The position numbers and the translations under genes are program-made. A DNA stretch of 64,000 bases from Arsenicitalea aurantiaca. Lineage in GTDB: Bacteria; Pseudomonadota; Alphaproteobacteria; Rhizobiales; Devosiaceae. This document shows positions 52,446 to 60,711 of this stretch, one piece after another. The notes beneath the pieces are model-generated. The model was not told the DNA's origin, did not search any database, and saw only the letters and a list, made by a program, of their open reading frames with translations. Position 1 is the first letter of the stretch, and each line of letters begins with the position of its first letter. The stretch spans positions 127,765 to 191,764 of the forward strand of contig NZ_RZNJ01000001.1 in assembly GCF_003994485.1 (NCBI RefSeq), in the 5' to 3' direction.

Positions 52446-53828
52446 ATGAATTTCCATACCTATTTCAAGGGCGCAGAGCCGGTCGAAACCTGCATCGTGG
52501 GGACGGGCAGCTTCGGTCGCAGCTTCCTCGTGCAGAGCCGGCGCGTGCCGCTCATGAACACGCGGATCGCCATCGATGTGTCGGCCGAGACGGCGGCCCG
52601 CGCCATCGCCTCGATCGGCGTTGCGGAAGGCGAGATTGCCATCTGCCGCAGTCGCGAGGAGGCCGCAGCCGCCTGGGCTACGGGCAAGCACATCGCGGCG
52701 GATGACATCGCGATCGTCCTCGAGCTGCCGTTCGGCGTCGTGGTCGAGGCCACGGGCCATCCCGAGGCGGGCGCGCGCCATGCCCGGCTCGCGATCGAAG
52801 CGGGCAAGCATGTCGTGATGGTCTCCAAGGAAGCCGACAGCGTCGTGGGGCCCGGCCTCGCGCTCCTCGCGCAGCAGCAGGGCGTCGTGATCACCCCTGT
52901 GGACGGGGACCAGCCCAGCCTCCTCGTTGATCTCGTGACATGGGCCGAGCTTCTCGGCTTCGAGATCATCGCGGCAGGGAAGTCGAGCGAATACGATTTC
53001 GTGCACGATCCGGCCGCCGGCACGCTGACGAGCAATGGGGTCGTGATCGACGCCATGGGCTTTGCGGGCCTCGAGCGCCTGCGCGAGGCGGGTGCAGCCG
53101 ATCTGCTGGAGGCCCGGTCGCGGGCCGCGTCCGCCTTCAAGCAACACCTGACGCCCGATCTCTGCGAAATGTCACTGGTTGCCAATGCGACGGGGCTACG
53201 GTTCGACCGCGACACATTCCATGCGCCGATCGCGCGCATCGGTGAGGTGCCGAGTTTTCTGTCCTTGAAGGAAGATGGCGGGGTTCTCGACGCTGGCCGG
53301 TCGCTCGAGGTCTTCCACTGCCTGCGCGCTCCCGATGAGGTGAGCTTTGCAGGCGGCGTCTTCGTCGTCGTGCGCTGCGAGGACGAGGAAAGCTGGACGC
53401 TCCTGGCCGACAAGGGCCATGTCGTGAGCCGCACCGGCGCAACCGCGATGATCTACAATCCCCGTCACCTGCTCGGGCTGGAGGCTGCGACCAGCGTGCT
53501 CGCTGCAGCGGCGCGAGGTGTTTCGCAGGGCATGGCCGAGCCGCAGCATTTCGTCGATCTCGTCGCGCGGGCGGATGTCGACCTGCCAGCAGGCACCGTG
53601 CTGACGGCCGCGGGCCACCACCATGAAATCGAAGGGGTCTCTGCGGCGATCCTCCCGGCTTGTGCCTTGGGGCCGCAGGCGCCGGTGCCATTCTACCTTG
53701 CGGCGAACCGTCCGCTGCTTCGGCCCGTCAAAGCGGGAAAGACGATCGTGCTGGAAGATGTCGAACTCGACGAGGCCTCCGACCTCTTGAAGCTGAGGCG
53801 GCTGCAGGACGCGCATTTCTTCGGCTAG
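52446..53828 (+). CDS. Homoserine-dehydrogenase-like oxidoreductase with C-terminal SAF domain
   Basis: A 460-residue protein of the COG4091 type. The N-terminal NAD(P)-binding fold carries CIVGTGSFGRSF near residue 16, and the pattern TGKHIAADDIAIVLELPFGV is followed by EATGHPEAGARHARLAIEAG. The central catalytic-like domain has MVSKEADSVVGPGLALLAQ. The C-terminal SAF domain spans about 385-455 (FYLAANRPLLRPVKAGKTIV). Members occur in catabolic clusters for C4 sugar acids and branched sugars. The start follows GCGGAGGGCACCG. It ends the operon before the bidirectional terminator. Confidence 0.82.
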   Translation: MNFHTYFKGAEPVETCIVGTGSFGRSFLVQSRRVPLMNTRIAIDVSAETAARAIASIGVAEGEIAICRSREEAAAAWATGKHIAADDIAIVLELPFGVVVEATGHPEAGARHARLAIEAGKHVVMVSKEADSVVGPGLALLAQQQGVVITPVDGDQPSLLVDLVTWAELLGFEIIAAGKSSEYDFVHDPAAGTLTSNGVVIDAMGFAGLERLREAGAADLLEARSRAASAFKQHLTPDLCEMSLVANATGLRFDRDTFHAPIARIGEVPSFLSLKEDGGVLDAGRSLEVFHCLRAPDEVSFAGGVFVVVRCEDEESWTLLADKGHVVSRTGATAMIYNPRHLLGLEAATSVLAAAARGVSQGMAEPQHFVDLVARADVDLPAGTVLTAAGHHHEIEGVSAAILPACALGPQAPVPFYLAANRPLLRPVKAGKTIVLEDVELDEASDLLKLRRLQDAHFFG

Positions 53829-53852
53829 AGCGCCTGGGGTCCTGATCAACGC

Positions 53853-53886
53853 AAAGAGGCGGCGCTTCATCGAGCGCCGCCTCTTT
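53853..53886. terminator. Bidirectional terminator between convergent catabolic operons
   Basis: AAAGAGGCGGCGCT at 53853-53866 pairs perfectly with 53873-53886 around TCATCG; the 14-bp stem has A and T runs on both sides, so it works in both directions for the genes ending at 53828 and 53920. Confidence 0.93.
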
Positions 53887-53919
53887 CCATTTGGAATGGT
53901 CGAGGGCTTCTTACCCCGA

Positions 53920-54951
53920 TCAGGCCGTGGCCCGGCCGCGCAGGGCCATACGCGAAGCGAGCAGCAGCGCCTGGACGCTGGCGCCGACATCGGCAATGCC
54001 CTGGCCGGCAATGTCGTAGGCCGTGCCATGGGCCGGCGTGCAGATGGGGAAGGGGAAACCCCCGATCAGCGTCACGCCCAGATCAAAGCCCATCATCTTC
54101 ATCGCGATCTGACCCTGGTCGTGATACATGGTCAGCACCGCATTGCACTGTCCCTTGCGGGCGCGCAGAAAGACCGTGTCCGAGGGCCAGGGCCCATCGA
54201 CCGGCAGGCCCTGGGCGATGGCGTCGGCCACGGCGGGTTCGAGGATTTCGATCTCCTCACGGCCGAAATTTCCCCCATCCCCGGCATGGGGATTGAGCGC
54301 TGCAAGAGCGATTCTCGGGGCCTCGACGCCGGCGAGCCGCATGGTGTCGTAGGTGAACTGCAACTCGGCGAGGATGGCCTCGCGGCTGATCGCAGCAGCG
54401 ACCTGGGAGAGCGGGATGTGGCTCGTCACACGCGCGTTCCAAACCTCCGGCAACACGTTGAATTCCTTGGCCGCGCCCGACCAACCGAGCTCCGCGCGCA
54501 CGAAGCGGCTCTCGTCATCATAGTCGGTGTTGACCGCACGCATGGCCTGCTTGTTGAAGGGGGTGAAGCAGACCGCCTCCGCCTTGCCGCCCGCCGCATG
54601 GCGGAGCGCATGACGGAAATTGTCGGTGGCGAACGCCCCGCCAATGGCGCTTGCCGTCGCCGGCGGTACGTCGGTGGGATCGAGATTGCCCAGATCGACG
54701 AGCACCGGCCGGCCCGTGCCGGCTGCGGCCGCGTCCTCAACCGAGCCGACCACAGCGATGTCGAGCGTGACGCCCCCGATTTCAGCCCCTCTCTCGAGAA
54801 CGCGGCGGTCGCCAAACACCGTCAGGGCTGCCGCATCGGTGACCGCCTCGGTGGCGAGGAGCTTGGCCGTCAGTTCGGGGCTGATGCCCGCCGGATCGCC
54901 CATGGCAAGGGCGATGGCGGGGCGGGGGCCGGCGGGGGTTGTCGCGGTCAT
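53920..54951 (-). CDS. PdxA family dehydrogenase (PdxA2-like)
   Basis: A 343-residue metal-dependent dehydrogenase of the PdxA family. AMGDPAGISPEL and the metal-ligand His residues in VTSHIPLSQV, ALNPHAGDGG and YHDQGQIAMK are all in place. It is last in a catabolic operon rather than with pyridoxal genes, so it is probably a PdxA2 or TphB-type enzyme acting on a phosphorylated or dihydroxy acid, not the vitamin B6 enzyme. The start at 54951 follows GGAGCTGCGATCTC. No DUF1537-type sugar-acid kinase is present in the window, which argues against the classic threonate pathway. Confidence 0.82.
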   Translation of the reverse strand: MTATTPAGPRPAIALAMGDPAGISPELTAKLLATEAVTDAAALTVFGDRRVLERGAEIGGVTLDIAVVGSVEDAAAAGTGRPVLVDLGNLDPTDVPPATASAIGGAFATDNFRHALRHAAGGKAEAVCFTPFNKQAMRAVNTDYDDESRFVRAELGWSGAAKEFNVLPEVWNARVTSHIPLSQVAAAISREAILAELQFTYDTMRLAGVEAPRIALAALNPHAGDGGNFGREEIEILEPAVADAIAQGLPVDGPWPSDTVFLRARKGQCNAVLTMYHDQGQIAMKMMGFDLGVTLIGGFPFPICTPAHGTAYDIAGQGIADVGASVQALLLASRMALRGRATA

Positions 54952-54982
54952 GAGATCGCAGCTCCGTTGATTGATTGAGCGT

Positions 54983-56257
54983 CTAGCGCAGCATCCGGGG
55001 CAGCCAGAGCGTGAGATCGGGCCAGACCGTGATGATGAAGAGAGCAAGGAAGAGCGGGATGTAGAAGGGCATCACCGCTCTCAGAACCGTCCACATGGAA
55101 ATCCTCGCGACGTCCGACAGCATGAAGAGCGCGAGCCCGAGCGGTGGGGTCAAAAGCCCGATCATCAGGTTGAACACGAAGATGATCCCCAGATGCACCG
55201 GGTCGACGCCGGCCATGACGAGCGGCGCGGAGACGAGCGGCGCGACGAGCAGCGTCGCGGTCGTGCTGTCGAGGAACATGCCGACCAGCAGCAGCAGCAC
55301 GTTGACCAGCAGCAGCAGCACGAGCGGCTCGGTCGAGATCGAGAGAAGCGTGCGCGTGAATATCTGCGGTAGCTGTTCCACCGCCATCACCCAGCCAAAG
55401 AGCGCCGCCGCCGAAACGATGATGAGGACGGCCGATGTGGTCTTGACGGTTTCAAACAGCGCGAACCGGAACCGCTGCCAGGTGAGGCCGCGATAGATGA
55501 AGAGCGCGATGACGAGGACGTAGGCGACCGTGACCGAGGCGGCTTCGGTGGGGGTGAAGAGCCCGTTCAGCATGCCGCCGACGAGCAGCACCGGCGCGAG
55601 GAGCGCGGGCAGGGCCTTGATGAAGGTGGTCCAGACTTCGCGTATCGTGGGCCAACGGGCCGAGCGCGGGTGCTTGTGGCGGACCGAGAACCACGCAACG
55701 AACGCCATCAGCAGCACGGTATACATGATGGCCGGCAGGATGCCGGCAACCAGCAGCTGGACGATCGAGACGCTCGTGACCGAGCCGTAGATGACGAGCG
55801 GAATGGACGGTGGGAAGATGGGCCCGACAATGGCCGAGGCACCGGTAACCGCGGCGGAATATGCGCGGCTGAAACCCACTTGTACCATGGCCTTGATCTG
55901 GATACGGCCGAGACCGCTGATATCGGCGAGCGCCGAGCCCGAGGTTCCCGAAAAGACCAGCGAGCCGATGACGTTGACCTGGGCGAGCCCGCCGGGGACC
56001 CGGCCGCCAAGGGTCTGGGCGAAGCGGTAGATATGGCCAGTGATGCCGGCCTGGTTCATCAGGCTGCCCACGAAGATGAAGACGGGCACGGCTACGAGCG
56101 GGAAGGAGTCGAGCGCGTAGGTCATGCGCTGGGCCATCAGCTCCATGGGGAAGCCGGCGAGGATCACGTATACGAGAGCGGGAACGGCGATGGCCACGAC
56201 CACGGGAAACCCGAGGATGAACATAGCCATGAACGAAAGGATGATGATGATTGCCAT
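54983..56257 (-). CDS. TRAP transporter large permease (DctM family), second set
   Basis: A 424-residue DctM protein with the family motifs PLVAVPVFIFVGSLMN, SGTSGSALADISGLG, VGPIFPPSIPLVIYG and LMIGLLTPPLGLALF. It differs throughout from the set at 49781, so this is an independent transporter. The start lies 11 bases after the dctQ stop. The order on the minus strand is dctP, dctQ, dctM. Confidence 0.92.
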   Translation of the reverse strand: MAIIIILSFMAMFILGFPVVVAIAVPALVYVILAGFPMELMAQRMTYALDSFPLVAVPVFIFVGSLMNQAGITGHIYRFAQTLGGRVPGGLAQVNVIGSLVFSGTSGSALADISGLGRIQIKAMVQVGFSRAYSAAVTGASAIVGPIFPPSIPLVIYGSVTSVSIVQLLVAGILPAIMYTVLLMAFVAWFSVRHKHPRSARWPTIREVWTTFIKALPALLAPVLLVGGMLNGLFTPTEAASVTVAYVLVIALFIYRGLTWQRFRFALFETVKTTSAVLIIVSAAALFGWVMAVEQLPQIFTRTLLSISTEPLVLLLLVNVLLLLVGMFLDSTTATLLVAPLVSAPLVMAGVDPVHLGIIFVFNLMIGLLTPPLGLALFMLSDVARISMWTVLRAVMPFYIPLFLALFIITVWPDLTLWLPRMLR

Positions 56258-56267
56258 GGCGCTGTTC

Positions 56268-56891
56268 TCAGACCTGCTTGTCGGCCGAAATTTCGAAATC
56301 GGCAGGCGGCTCGGCTTCCTGTGGGAAGGTGATGTAGAGCGGCCGGTTCTGCAGCACCTTGAGCAGCTGCACGCCGCATTCGATCGCGGTCATGGTGAAG
56401 CTCGCAAATGCGGCCCCGAGGAAAATCCAGTAGGGAATGCCGAGCGTCGGGGTCGAATTGCCCAGATTGCCGCGAATGGCGATGAAGCTCGCGATCGCCA
56501 TGACCGAGAAGGTGGCGATGGCCGTCGCCGAGGCGAGGACTTTCAGCAGGCGCAGAACACGCTCGGGGAGCATGGCCACGAGCTCTTCCATGCGCACCGT
56601 GGCGCCGGAGGATACGACGTAGGGCAGTGCGAGGAAGACTGAGCAGATCAGCATGAAGCGCGTCAGTTCCTCCGCGCCCATGATCGGACGCGAGAAGATT
56701 TCGCGGGCGACCACCTGAATGAAGGGCAGCGAAACGAGCGCCACGAGCACGGCGAGGCTCGTGATCCTGAATACCCAGCGCAGGGGCTCGAGGGCGCGGT
56801 CGATCGCGTAGAGTCGGCTGTCGGCGGTCGCAAGAACACGCGGAGTGTCTGGCGCCGGTTGTGTGTTCTGCACGGGTTGCCTCTCAGGCAT
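56268..56891 (-). CDS. TRAP transporter small permease (DctQ family), second set
   Basis: A 207-residue DctQ with four membrane helices, including GAEELTRFMLICSVFLALPY with the conserved E-E-x-x-R. The N-terminal cytoplasmic extension (about 30 residues, proline-rich) is longer than in the first set. It lies between dctP and dctM. Confidence 0.87.
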   Translation of the reverse strand: MPERQPVQNTQPAPDTPRVLATADSRLYAIDRALEPLRWVFRITSLAVLVALVSLPFIQVVAREIFSRPIMGAEELTRFMLICSVFLALPYVVSSGATVRMEELVAMLPERVLRLLKVLASATAIATFSVMAIASFIAIRGNLGNSTPTLGIPYWIFLGAAFASFTMTAIECGVQLLKVLQNRPLYITFPQEAEPPADFEISADKQV

Positions 56892-56949
56892 GCGGGGATT
56901 GGGTCGGCGCGAGGAGGGGCCGGGACGCTGGTCCCGGCCCGCCCGAACC

Positions 56950-57948
56950 TTACTGGATCGCCTGGATCCGTTCGATCAGCGGACCCCAGCTGGGGTAATC
57001 CGCTGCGACCTGTGCGGACACGGCGGTGCGGAAGGCCTCGACATCGAGCCCGTCATCGGCCGTGATGAAGGTCATGCCCTTGTCGGTCAGCTCCTGGATC
57101 AGGTCCTGCTCGGCGGCGAGGCCAAGCTCGAGCGTCTCTTCGCCGATCTCGGCTGCGACTTCGGACAGGATGGTGCGATCTTCTTCGGACAGGGACTGCC
57201 AGAAGGTCTCGTTGATGAAGACCGGCAGCACGTTCTGCATGTGAGCGGTCAGCATCGCATGGGTCTGCACTTCATAGAGCCGGTTGGCATTGATCATGGT
57301 CAGGGGATTTTCCTGCCCGATCACCATGCCGGTCATCAGCGCGGTGGGCAGCTCGGCCACTTCGACCGGGGTCGGCACTGCGCCCATGCCGTTGATCATG
57401 GTGGTCCAGAGCTGCATCGGGACGCCGCGGAAGCGCTCGCCGGCGAGATCGGCGGGCGAATAGACCGCCTTGTTGGCGGTCATCTGGCGCGCGCCGCGAT
57501 AGAGCCGGCCGATGATGCGGATATTGGCTTCCTCGACGAGCTGCTCGGCGAGCTCCTGCATGATCTCGGAGTTCTGCGGGTCGGTTGCGGCCATTGCGTG
57601 GCTGCCGTCGCGATAGGCGAAGGGGGCAGCAAAGGCGGCGATATCGGGCATCAGGGTCGCAAGCGATGCGAACTCATGGTGAGCAAGCGGGATCGCGCCG
57701 CTGCGGACGCCGTCGACGGTTTCCTGAGCGCCGCCGAGCTGCGAGTTCGGGAACACCTGCACGGTGATCCGGCCGTCGGTCCGCTCGGCAACGCGCTCGG
57801 CGAATTCCTCGGCGTACCAGTACTGGATGTCGCCTTCCGAGCCCACATGGGCGTAGCGGATCGTGGTCTGCGCCATGGTCGCGCCGACCAGGGCGGCGGA
57901 CATGGTCATCACGGCTGCGATGCGCGTGAAAGTCGCTCTCTTGTTCAT
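56950..57948 (-). CDS. TRAP transporter substrate-binding protein (DctP family), second set
   Basis: A 332-residue receptor with a normal Sec signal (RIAAVMTMSAALVGATMAQ). The mature body begins TIRYAHVGSEGDIQYWYAEE, followed by ITVQVFPNSQLGGAQETVDG and GERFRGVPMQLWTTMINGMG. The substrate-binding Arg is in the usual position. The start at 57948 follows GAGGAGGACTCG. It is distinct from the first DctP, so the cluster imports two ligands or two related anions. Confidence 0.92.
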   Translation of the reverse strand: MNKRATFTRIAAVMTMSAALVGATMAQTTIRYAHVGSEGDIQYWYAEEFAERVAERTDGRITVQVFPNSQLGGAQETVDGVRSGAIPLAHHEFASLATLMPDIAAFAAPFAYRDGSHAMAATDPQNSEIMQELAEQLVEEANIRIIGRLYRGARQMTANKAVYSPADLAGERFRGVPMQLWTTMINGMGAVPTPVEVAELPTALMTGMVIGQENPLTMINANRLYEVQTHAMLTAHMQNVLPVFINETFWQSLSEEDRTILSEVAAEIGEETLELGLAAEQDLIQELTDKGMTFITADDGLDVEAFRTAVSAQVAADYPSWGPLIERIQAIQ

Positions 57949-57983
57949 CGAGTCCTCCTCCAAAACGGTTGCTTGGGTCCAAT

Positions 57984-58901
57984 TCAGAGCGCGTGTGGCA
58001 ACCTGTACACGCGCGCCGCAGTCTCGCTGAAAAGCTTCGCTTGATCCTCCTCCCCGAGGTCCGCTGTCGCTGCGGCAAAGCCGGAGAAGATTGTGTCGAA
58101 GTCCCCGGCAAGCGAGTCAACCGGGAAATTGCTGGCGAACATCGCGCGGTCGGCGCCGAAGATGGCGATGACGTCGCGGATGATCGGGCCGTTGGCCTCG
58201 AGCGTCCAGGGCAGGCCAGCTCGGCCGATGCCCGATATCTTGATGAAAACGTTGGGTTCTTCTGCAACCCGTTGCAGAGCCGCGCGCCAGGCGTCGAGTG
58301 CCTCCGGGCTGCGGTCTGCGGGCAGTCCGGCATGATTGACGATCATCGGGATTTCCGGGAAATCCTGCGCGAGCGCCGCTGCTGCCTCCAGATGCCACCA
58401 GGGCGTCTGCAAATCGTAGGAAAAACCGTGGCGCGCCAGCTGGGCATAGCCCCGCCGCCAGGCCTCGTCATCCATGGACCCGGGTTCGCCGCGCCGCGCC
58501 TCTGCAGGCGAAGAGGCTGCGGCCGGCTTGTGGCGAATTCCGCGAACGATGGGGTGGCGCGCATGGGCTGCGAGCAGCGCTTCTGCCTCGGGCGCAGCCG
58601 GATCGCACCAGGCGACCATCGCCGAAGGGACCCCCGCCTCGGCGGCGATCTTTTCGACCCAGGCGCTTTCATCGGCTGCCTTGGTACGGTTCCATTCGGC
58701 TTCGACATAGACCGAACCGGCAAGTGGCCATGCGGCCGTATCCCGCCGATAGTCCATGGGCATGTAGTTGCGGCAGATTGCCGAGTAGTCGCCATAGCGA
58801 AACGGAATGCGCTCCGTCTTCAGCCAGGGGAGGTCGTTGTCCAGATCCCAGATGTGGTGATGCGCATCGATGACCGCGCGCGGACGGGCTCGCGCGCTCA
58901 T
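57984..58901 (-). CDS. Amidohydrolase family 2 (lactonase-like) protein
   Basis: A 305-residue TIM-barrel hydrolase of the amidohydrolase_2 family. The N-terminal metal motif H-x-H is in VIDAHHHIWDLDND. Later ligands are in VRGIRHKPAA, MIVNHAGLPA and the aspartate in FASNFPVDSL. Its relatives include L-fucono-1,5-lactonase, L-rhamnono-lactonase and 2-pyrone-4,6-dicarboxylate lactonase. It probably opens a sugar-acid or pyrone lactone. It follows the dehydrogenase gene at 58943 by 41 bases. Confidence 0.85.
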   Translation of the reverse strand: MSARARPRAVIDAHHHIWDLDNDLPWLKTERIPFRYGDYSAICRNYMPMDYRRDTAAWPLAGSVYVEAEWNRTKAADESAWVEKIAAEAGVPSAMVAWCDPAAPEAEALLAAHARHPIVRGIRHKPAAASSPAEARRGEPGSMDDEAWRRGYAQLARHGFSYDLQTPWWHLEAAAALAQDFPEIPMIVNHAGLPADRSPEALDAWRAALQRVAEEPNVFIKISGIGRAGLPWTLEANGPIIRDVIAIFGADRAMFASNFPVDSLAGDFDTIFSGFAAATADLGEEDQAKLFSETAARVYRLPHAL

Positions 58902-58942
58902 CGTCTCACCATCTCCGGGCGATCGTGCCGCCGGCTGCGCAT

Positions 58943-59854
58943 TCAGCGGCCCGAGCGATCGCGTTCGGCGGCGTCGTGCTCATAGAGCTTCACGATCGCA
59001 GCGGAATCGCTCATTTCGTGGCCGAGTGCGACATAGTCCTTGTAGCGCTGCACGCCCTGCTCGATGACCTTAAGGTCGAGCCCGAGGCCCCGGGAGAACT
59101 CCGAGACTGCCTTCAGGTCCTTGAGCAACTGGCGGGCGTAGCTCGAGGGTGGCTCGAAAGCGCGCTGCTGCATTTGCGGGTAGAGGCGCTGCAGCAGGCT
59201 GCTGTCGGCGTGGCCGCCTGCAAGGCATTGGGGAAGGCGCGCGGCATCGATACCGGCGGCCTCCGCCAGCATCAGCGCCTCGGCCATGACGACATAGCCG
59301 GTACCGACGATCGCCTGGTTCAGGATCTTGGTGGTCTGGCCCGCCCCGACCGGGCCCATGAGGGTCAGATTGCCGGCCATGGTCTCCAGCACGGGCTTAA
59401 CGCCGGCGAAATCGGCTTCGTCGCCGCCCGCCATGACGGTCATCTTGCCGGTGCGGGCGAGCTGCGGGCCGCCCGAGACCGGGGCGTCGATCCAGCCGGC
59501 GCCGGTCATCTCCCTGAGCCGGGCCGCCGCCTGGCGCGTGCCCTCCGGATCGGCGGTCGAAAAATCGACGATCACGGAGGGACCCTTGCCCGCCGCTGCA
59601 ACCCCGTCCTCGGCGAAAATGCAGCGTTCGACCGCGGCCATGTTGAGCACGCAGAGCATGACGATATCGCTCTGGGCGGCGACGGCGGCGGGCGTTTCCA
59701 TCGCGATCGCGCCATGAGGAACGACGGTCTCGAGGCGTTCGGGCTCGAGGTTCCAGACCCGGACTTCATGGCCCAGGTCGAGCAGGTGGCGCACCATGGC
59801 CTCGCCCATGAGGCCAACGCCGATGAAGCCGATCCGCTGGCTCGTCTTTTCCAT
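58943..59854 (-). CDS. 3-hydroxyisobutyrate dehydrogenase family NAD(P)-dependent oxidoreductase
   Basis: A 303-residue beta-hydroxyacid dehydrogenase. The cofactor motif is GFIGVGLMGEAM near residue 8. The substrate loop is DAPVSGGPQLARTGKMTVMA, and the catalytic lysine is in GAGQTTKILNQAI. The family oxidises 3-hydroxyisobutyrate, tartronate semialdehyde, glycerate and similar compounds; the SGG loop suits a small hydroxy acid. The start at 59854 follows GGGAGGCACGAAT. It lies in the leftward operon. Confidence 0.88.
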   Translation of the reverse strand: MEKTSQRIGFIGVGLMGEAMVRHLLDLGHEVRVWNLEPERLETVVPHGAIAMETPAAVAAQSDIVMLCVLNMAAVERCIFAEDGVAAAGKGPSVIVDFSTADPEGTRQAAARLREMTGAGWIDAPVSGGPQLARTGKMTVMAGGDEADFAGVKPVLETMAGNLTLMGPVGAGQTTKILNQAIVGTGYVVMAEALMLAEAAGIDAARLPQCLAGGHADSSLLQRLYPQMQQRAFEPPSSYARQLLKDLKAVSEFSRGLGLDLKVIEQGVQRYKDYVALGHEMSDSAAIVKLYEHDAAERDRSGR

Positions 59855-59928
59855 ATTCGTGCCTCCCATTCAGCGGGCTTGTGCCCGGCGTTCTTGCATG
59901 CGCGACCTGTGTGTCGCGCCCGTCGTGT

Positions 59929-60711
59929 TCAGCGCCCCTGCCACTCCGGCAGCGCCTTGGTGCGCGAGAGAAAAATCTCGACGCCGCGCCTGAAGTCTTC
60001 GCTCCCATAGACCTGCGAGACGATGTCATCGGCTTCAGGCAGGTTTTCGAGGCTCATGCGGCGAAGCATTTCCTTGGTCGCGCGGGTTGTGAGCGGGGCG
60101 TTCTCTGCCGCACGCACGCAGATCTCGGCGACCCGCTCGTCGAGGGCGTCCCGCTCCACCGCATCGAGCAGGAAGCCGGATTTGTGGAGTTCCTCGGCCC
60201 CGATGATCTCCCCGAGCAGCACCATGCGCTTGGCGACCGGCACGCCGACCGCGCCGCCGATGCGTTGAAGGCTCATGGGCGAAAGGCAATTGCCCAGCGT
60301 GCGCCCGATGGGCGAGCCGAAGCGGGCGTCCTTGGTCGCGATGCGGAAATCGCAGGCGGCCGCAATGTTGAGCCCACCGCCGACCGCCCAGCCATCGATG
60401 ATCGCAATGCTCGTGACCGGCAGTTCGTCGACGGCCGCCATGCAGTCATCGATGCCGTGTTCGTATGCGATGCCGTCGCTGCCGTCGGTGAACTTGGCGA
60501 AGCCCGAGATATCTGTGCCGGACACGAAGGCCTTGCCGCCGACGCCCCGGAAGGTGACGACGCGAATGCTCGGATCCGCCGCTATGGCCCGCGCGTGGTC
60601 GCGCATTTCGCGCCACATCTGGCCCGTCAACGCATTGTAGGCGGCCGGGTTGTCGAAACGGATGTGGGCAACATTGCCCGCTATTTCGAGCGTGGTGCTT
60701 GGCGCGCTCAC
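59929..60711 (-). CDS. Enoyl-CoA hydratase/isomerase family protein
   Basis: A 260-residue crotonase-fold protein. The oxyanion segments GGKAFVSGTDISGF near residue 59 and AVGGGLNIAAACDFRIA near 108 are present. The catalytic Glu of true hydratases (in G-G-G-C-E-L-A) is replaced by Asn (GGGLNIA), so hydration of simple enoyl-CoAs is doubtful; isomerase, decarboxylase or thioesterase chemistry is possible. The GTG at 60711 overlaps the CoA-transferase stop as GTGA, indicating coupling. Confidence 0.85.
   Translation of the reverse strand: MSAPSTTLEIAGNVAHIRFDNPAAYNALTGQMWREMRDHARAIAADPSIRVVTFRGVGGKAFVSGTDISGFAKFTDGSDGIAYEHGIDDCMAAVDELPVTSIAIIDGWAVGGGLNIAAACDFRIATKDARFGSPIGRTLGNCLSPMSLQRIGGAVGVPVAKRMVLLGEIIGAEELHKSGFLLDAVERDALDERVAEICVRAAENAPLTTRATKEMLRRMSLENLPEADDIVSQVYGSEDFRRGVEIFLSRTKALPEWQGR

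Noticed and set aside
53920-54951. Vitamin B6 biosynthesis gene pdxA
   Set aside because: The family is right, but the gene is last in a catabolic TRAP operon; true pdxA normally sits with ksgA/surA-type genes, so the PdxA2-like reading is preferred.
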